DNA of 64,000 nt from Dendrobium chrysotoxum (lineage: Eukaryota > Streptophyta > Magnoliopsida > Asparagales > Orchidaceae): the NCBI GenBank assembly GCA_019925795.1, contig CM034310.1:14776764-14840763 (forward strand), read 5' to 3'. Shown here piece by piece: positions 58,931-64,000 of the stretch. A model generated the notes under the pieces. The model searched no databases, had not been told where the DNA came from, and saw only the letters and a program-made list of their open reading frames with translations. Each line of letters begins with the position of its first letter. Positions within the stretch are counted from its first letter, which is position 1. A program made the translations under genes and the position numbers.

Positions 58931-59337
58931 GAGGTTACTAGGACCAATACAAACCCTAGGATCAATTAAGATCTTAAACCAATTTAAGCCTTAATTTTAT
59001 CCATCCATATATAATTATCTAATTAATTATGAGTGATGTAGATAATTCAAATTCAACAATCAAATCCAAAATCCAACTTAAATCTAGATTTCCAAACCAA
59101 AATCCAAGGGTAAAAGGCCCTATTCTGAAAGCTTTTTCTGATGATTTTTTAAACCCTTAAACCCCAATCAAATGACCCCCGATTCACGATGTATCAATTG
59201 AATTTTGATTAGGCATGTCCCTAGGGTTTACCTTCCAAATTTGAGCTCATTCTAAGATCTCTAATCCTAGAAACTAAATTAAAATCCAAAGGCTATAAAA
59301 CCTTCAAATATTTATGGCCTATGACACTAGACCTGCT
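58931..59337 (+). repeat. Old gypsy-type LTR block, left of the solo LTR
   Basis: This is homologous to the block before 35089. It continues after the solo LTR at 61023, which shows that the solo LTR inserted into it. No gene is visible. Confidence 0.5.
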
Positions 59338-59588
59338 TGTTGCAAATCTGGTTTTGATGATGACAAACATGTTTCCAGTGTGTTTTGCTTGGCTTATCTG
59401 TTTCAGGCACAAAAGACCGCGAGCCACTCAAGCCAACTCAAGATCGGGTCCAAGTGTGTCAAATGTATGATTTTTCTTTTTATTGAGTCAATTGTAATGT
59501 GACTGATTCCCTAGCTAAGTAACCTTGCACACACACACTCAGGGAGAGAGATTGAGTGAATTAGAGTTTCTGTTAAAAATTTGTTCAG

Positions 59589-60243
59589 ATCGTCCTGGAC
59601 GATATCCACATCGTCCTGGACGATCCAGTTAAAACAGAAACCCTAATTAGGGCGACTAAGTTAAGAGGGTCTGATTGAGCCGATCGTCCTGGACGATCTA
59701 CGGATCGTACGGGACGATATGCCCAAATCAGAAATTCTCAGCCGCCAAATCAAGTTAGGCAAGTTCTTATTTTTAGATACTTGGTCTGATCGTCCCGGAC
59801 GATCCAGTACAATCATGCCTAATTTAATCTGGTAATTAAGGAAAGCAATTTATTTTTGGTTGATACGATCATATCGTCCTGGACGATCGCAGGCGATCGT
59901 CCCGGACGATCTTGATCGTCTAGTGCATTTAAGCTGTACGTCCAGAACTATGTACAGGATGATTTGGGGCCTTTTTGAACTAATCGTACCGGACGATGAC
60001 CCTATCGTCCGGGACGATCAAGTCATTTTTTGGTCGTCCAGCACAGATTTCTCTGGACGACCCGAACTGTCTTCTGGACGATTTCCCTCAATTTGAACTA
60101 ATCGTCCCGGACGATCGCAGGATCGTACGGGACGATATGAACAACTTTTTCTACTGATCGTCCAGAAGAGCCAGATCGTCCAGGCTGAAACAGCTGAATT
60201 TGAACTGATCGTACAGGATGATCTACCGATCGTCCTGGACGAT
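59589..60243. repeat. Paired ATCGTCCNGGACGAT palindrome array in the solo LTR
   Basis: Thirteen 15-bp palindromes start at 59589, 59610, 59683, 59704, 59790, 59873, 59896, 59983, 60004, 60100, 60122, 60208 and 60229. All but 59790 form pairs with starts 21-23 bp apart, and pairs recur about every 95-190 bp. Arms are ATCGTCC/GGACGAT or ATCGTAC/GGACGAT around a free central base. Extra half-sites (GGACGA, TCGTCC) lie between pairs. Confidence 0.95.
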
Positions 60244-60286
60244 CTTGGCCGACCAGTTGAGATTTAGGGCAAATTTTAAGCCCTCC

Positions 60287-60294
60287 TTTAAAAG
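60287..60294 (+). promoter_or_regulatory. TATA-like site downstream of the palindrome array
   Basis: TTTAAAAG begins 44 bp after the last palindrome base. TTTAAAAAG sits at the same 44-bp distance in both LTRs of the copia element (37684 and 46273). A transcription start site near 60320 is plausible but unproven. Confidence 0.4.
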
Positions 60295-60351
60295 AACATT
60301 TTCCAATTTTTGGAAATATCTTTTGCTACCTTCCTTCCCTGAGAAACCCTA

Positions 60352-60381
60352 GAGAGAGAGAGAGAGTTGGGAGAGAGAGAG
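60352..60381. repeat. GA microsatellite in the LTR leader
   Basis: Two adjoining GAGAGA runs separated by TTGG lie in the leader after the TATA-like site. A matching CT run is present in the minus-strand copy at about 35752-35797. Confidence 0.9.
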
Positions 60382-60515
60382 AAGATCTTGTGAGGGGGAG
60401 TTAGTGAGGGATTCACTAAGGTTGCTCCGAGCACGGATCAGAGTCGTCTTCTCCGCTCGTCGTCTTTCATCTAGTCAGTGTTCGTCGTGGGAGGATCGTT
60501 CGCAAGAAGATCCGG

Positions 60516-60665
60516 GGTTCTCTGCCCGCTTCAGGTGGAAGCAAAAGGAGTTCGTAGGTTCTCTGCCTGCTTCAGGAGGAAGCGAAAGGAGTTCGAAGGT
60601 TCTCTGCCTGCTTCAGGAGGAAGCGAAAGGAGGTCGGGTTCTCTGCCTCACCGTGTGGTGAAAAG
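60516..60665 (+). repeat. 41-bp tandem repeat in the LTR leader
   Basis: Units start at 60516, 60557, 60598 and (shortened) 60637, each beginning GGTTCTCTGCC and containing CTTCAGG.GGAAGC. The minus-strand family A copy has three units as well (about 35490-35630), so the repeat is a stable family trait. Confidence 0.9.
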
Positions 60666-61027
60666 GAGATTTTTGTACAGGCTTCTCCGCCTTGCTGTGG
60701 GAGCAAAAGGAGAGACACTTCTGTTTAGTGCAATACCCGGAGGGGAGGCTCTGGGGAGTGGACGTAGGTCAAGTTGACCGAACCACTATAAAATCTGGTT
60801 TGCTTTTTCTGATTCAATTCTGCACTTTAGTTTTTCCTGATATTAACTACTTGGGTGAATATCTTTGGTTGATCTTTTTATCGTTGTTTTAATTTGTTTC
60901 CGCTGCACGTTATAAAAAGATTTTCATAGTTATCGTGAAATTTTTAAATAACCAATTCACCCCCCCTCTTGGTTAGCCTCGGGACTAGTTCACTAGGGCT
61001 TAACATCCCTATCGAACTTTCACTGCT

Positions 61028-61760
61028 ATCTAGTGGATTTTGACCTTGGAGCATTCTCCAAATCCTTTGATCACATTCAGACCCTTGATTATCATATGTT
61101 GAACATTAAACTACATTTTGATGAATCCATTTTGACCCTTAGTTGACCAGAGGTCAAAATGACCAAAATGCCCCTTAAGGGCAATTTTAGAGTTTTCTAT
61201 AGGCTTCAACTTGGCCTTTTCAAATCAAGCCTAAAAAACTCTTCCAATGCATCCTAATCATCATTAAGAATGTATAAAACTCAAACCCAACCCCTGGTCA
61301 AGCTTGGTTGACCAGGTCAACCCAAAATGACCAAAATACCCCTAAGGGGTATGAATAGTCATTTTGAATCAAATGACCTTATTTTTGGATGGAATCATTT
61401 CCATTCAACTCCAAATGTCAAAATAAATCTGTTGGACCCAGTTCCAGCCCCTGGGTCAATCTAGTTGACCAAGTCAACTAGGGTTGACCCAAATGTCCTC
61501 TAAGGGTTTAAATAGTAATTTTGACTAAATTGAATTATCCAAACTTTGAGACCACCTCCAATAGACTCAGAATATTATTTCAAATTATTTGTGCCTAAAC
61601 CCAGATCTTGGGTCAAGCTGGTTGACCAAGTCAAACTAGGTTGACCAAATAGTATATTAAGATTTAAATGGATCATTTCAACCCATTCAACCTATCCAAC
61701 TCATTTAACAAACCAATATCTTCAAACCCTCCATCTCATTCCAAGCTATGGTTGAAACAT
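61028..61760 (+). repeat. Tandem repeat of about 160 bp with GTTGACC boxes
   Basis: GTTGACC recurs at 61142, 61307, 61464 and 61621 (spacing 165, 157, 157). The last three units also carry GGTCAA just upstream and GTCAA just downstream, followed by GACC..AAAT and a TTTAAATAGT.ATTTTGA-like tail. No gene. Confidence 0.8.
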
Positions 61761-64000
61761 ATATAAAACCATTTTTGAAAATCAAATCTTGATTCATTTG
61801 ATCAAGTCAATTTATTTTGACTTGGTCAAATCCACTTAAAACTATTTTTAAAATCAAACTCTTATTCCATAGCTTGATAACCATTCCAAACTAGCTCATT
61901 AAGTCTTCCCCATGCCACATCATCCCATTGACTAGTTTCAAACTGGTCAAATAGTGAAATAAAAGGAATTAGAATGGTCAAACTTGGTCAAAACCCATCT
62001 TAAGTTTAATCCCCTCTAATCCAAACATATCCATGCATTTTGGTGGCTAAAAGTGACACTTGGCAACACCATAATGTTTCTCTCTCTTGATTAGGATAGT
62101 AATCATTACGAGGAATGGATAACTTAACTCTTCACTCAAAGCTTTGGCTCCACTCTCTATCTTCCCAAAAACTTCTAATTCCTTCTTATCCAACAAACCT
62201 CAACTTCTAAAACTGAGAAGAGAGCTTCTCCAACTAGTTCTAAAGTTTTCCCAATCTTTTTCGAAGTGGTTGCAAGCTCTAGAACCCAATTTGAGAACAA
62301 AGAGAGAGAGAGAAAGAGAGAGAAAGGAGAATTTGAATACCGGATTTCAATTTAGCCATTAAAAGTTCTTAGGGTCTTTAGCAAAGTTGTAGAGAACTTC
62401 TCAATCTTTCCAACAAGCCCAAGAACATCAAAATCTGACGTCTGGATGGTAAGTTCTCTTCATTTTAAGTTATATGATCAAAATTTTATTTCTCGCAAAT
62501 CTTAATGCATGGAGCCTTGAAATTCCATGGGTTGAAAAATAAGGGTACCTAGATCCTACGTTTCAAATTTCATCAAATTTGGACAGTTGGATTGGAAGTT
62601 ATGGGCAATTGAATTTTTAGTTCATTTTGAACTGAGTTTCGATCGGACAGCCCTGATCGTGCCACATGTCGCCATCACGCGCGCCACTCATTTCTGCTCA
62701 AATTGAATAAAAAAATTCAATTAAATGCTCAAAACTTCCAAAATTTATAAAAAATCCAAATTTTCACCAAATTGAATGTTCTTGATCTCGTTGGAAAGGT
62801 CTTGAGCCCTAATATTTACTAAAATTAAAATCCAAGTGTTTTAATCACTGTATTGTGAGTTATTTTAGATTATTTGAAATATATTTTTAGTAATTTTCTC
62901 ACAATCCAGTGGTCATATTGAGCCCAAATTTTTGTGAAATGTTTTTTAGCATCTTAGGCATTTTTTGCATTTTTCCAAGATCCAGATGCTCAAAGGATTA
63001 CTATGAATTTACAAAGTAATGGGTCCATTTTAGACCCAAAACTTTAAAAATTCATAACTCTCCAAATTGGAAGAATTAGGTTATCTGATTGTTGTGGTAT
63101 GCTTGCATATTTCCCAAGGTTAGGTGACCAAAATTGCAAACCTATTTGAATAAGAGAGACACCTAGAAAAAATAATTTAGGAAAGGGTCTAGTTAACATA
63201 GAAAAATTATAGAAAACTATACACACATTCAATAAGGCTGAAACTTAAAAAAATTAAACTTAGTGACATTTTATATGTTAGTTCCGAATTTCATTGGATT
63301 TGGAGGTCATTAGGTCAAAAAATTAAGAAAGTTAAAATTCAGCCCTTTTTAGGACTCAGAAAATTCAAAAAAATGTAATAAATTAAAATTAAATTCAAAA
63401 ATCACAAACATTATCTTAAGTTGACCATAATCTTAGCCTCTGTCTAGAAAAATTAAAAGCAGCATCACTGGACTTTTAGTTTAACTTTATTTTAACTTTT
63501 AGTGAAAATTAATTATTAATTAATTAAAATAATTAAAAATTATAAAAAATCCAAAATAAATTCTAAGCTCTTGAAAATACTCCTATAGCTCCTATGGGTC
63601 ATTCCTGATATGTGGGAGTAATATCATTCAGTTTAGAATAAGTTTGGATCAAAATAATCAAAACCTCCGTAATCTTGACCTTTGGAGTTGATCTCAAGGA
63701 GTTGGGAGTTCATTTAAAGCAAAATCATTAAATGACCCTTAATTAAACAAATTAAATAATTTAAATAAATACAAAGAATTTATAAAATCATAACTAATTA
63801 TAGAAAACTCTAAATTGAGCAAACTCGAAGGCATAGTACTCCATGTAAGGTCTAATATTTATTAAAATTATCAGATCATCAAAAATCACTTAAAATAAAA
63901 AAGTTAACTTTTTGATCAACTTCAGTTCAAATTTCAATTGAAACTTTAAACATTCATAACTAAATGTAGAAAAATCCAAATTTAGCATACTTACAGTCTA
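61761..64000 (+). repeat. Remainder of the old gypsy-type LTR block
   Basis: No gene is recognised. The block holds a GA microsatellite (about 62299-62326). A GATGGTAAGTTC splice-donor-like site lies near 62447, after leader-like sequence. From 63770 it holds the ATAACTAATT..GAAAACTCTAAATT unit shared with 26050 and 47330. Confidence 0.4.

Larger units (their letters stand above)
59333..61027 (+). mobile_element. Solo LTR of a SIRE-like copia family (family A)
   Basis: A 1685-bp LTR runs from TGTTGCAAATC at 59338 to ATCGAACTTTCA ending at 61022. It is flanked by identical CTGCT copies at 59333-59337 and 61023-61027. It shares with the copia LTR the GCTTCTCCGCCTTGCTGTGG and GGAGTGGACGTAGGTCAAG modules and the C-rich 3' end. 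It keeps perfect TG/CA ends and CG-rich palindromes, so it is probably young. Confidence 0.95.

Noticed and set aside
59589..60243. CRISPR-like array
   Set aside because: The repeats are short palindromes with irregular spacers in a plant LTR, with no cas genes; the architecture is not that of a CRISPR array.
1..64000. tRNA or rRNA genes
   Set aside because: No cloverleaf-like tRNA with both A and B boxes and no rRNA sequence was noticed; the only tRNA-related strings are retrotransposon primer sites. A tRNAscan-SE run would settle it.

Overview
This window is nuclear DNA from a flowering plant with a large, repeat-rich genome. Ty1/copia elements of the SIRE/Maximus type, Ty3/gypsy elements of the Tekay and Tat types, RTE and L1 LINEs and hAT transposons make up most of it. 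I see one host gene, the 5' part of MCM8 on the minus strand, with short GT-AG introns. Species cannot be fixed from the sequence; a monocot is possible but not shown.

Layout. 1-2003: end of a non-autonomous LTR element. 2004-7040: an AT-rich host repeat made of many different short hairpins, interrupted by a hAT-like element (2514-3674) and a solo gypsy LTR (4717-6717). 7415-8085: hAT MITE with a perfect 8-bp target duplication. 8094-9640: diverged repeat. 9740-12647: dead Tekay-type gypsy remnant (integrase, chromodomain, LTR). 12656-14701: RTE LINE. 15314-16200: L1 LINE 3' end. 18366-20030: MCM8 exons 1-5. 21450-25500: a GC-rich leader-like block, intron-like DNA and a 51-bp minisatellite. 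25500-35088: old gypsy-type repeats, with a 588-bp near-perfect tandem duplication and a 139-bp RTE copy. 35089-47160: a minus-strand SIRE-like LTR split by a nearly complete 10.3-kb SIRE/Maximus copia element (36729-47056). 48520-53345: minus-strand Tat-lineage gag-pol remains. 53490-58930: minus-strand Tekay-lineage pol and LTR. 58930-64000: old gypsy-type repeat interrupted by a young SIRE-like solo LTR (59338-61022) with a perfect target duplication.

Two signals stand out. First, the two related SIRE LTR families carry arrays of a 15-bp palindrome (ATCGTCCTGGACGAT or ATCGTACTGTACGAT). These are mostly set in pairs whose starts are about 21 bp, two helical turns, apart. Each LTR array lies just upstream of a TATA-like site, and the same paired array recurs between pol and an intact extra ORF of 372 codons, while gag-pol of that element is broken by nonsense and frameshift changes. 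Second, the 2-7 kb host repeat is a run of distinct short inverted repeats, each with a different stem but a similar CAAAA-type loop.

The MCM8 exons encode only the N-terminal and zinc-finger region. No ATPase exon was recognised in the 18 kb to the left, so the gene either has a very long TE-filled intron or is truncated.
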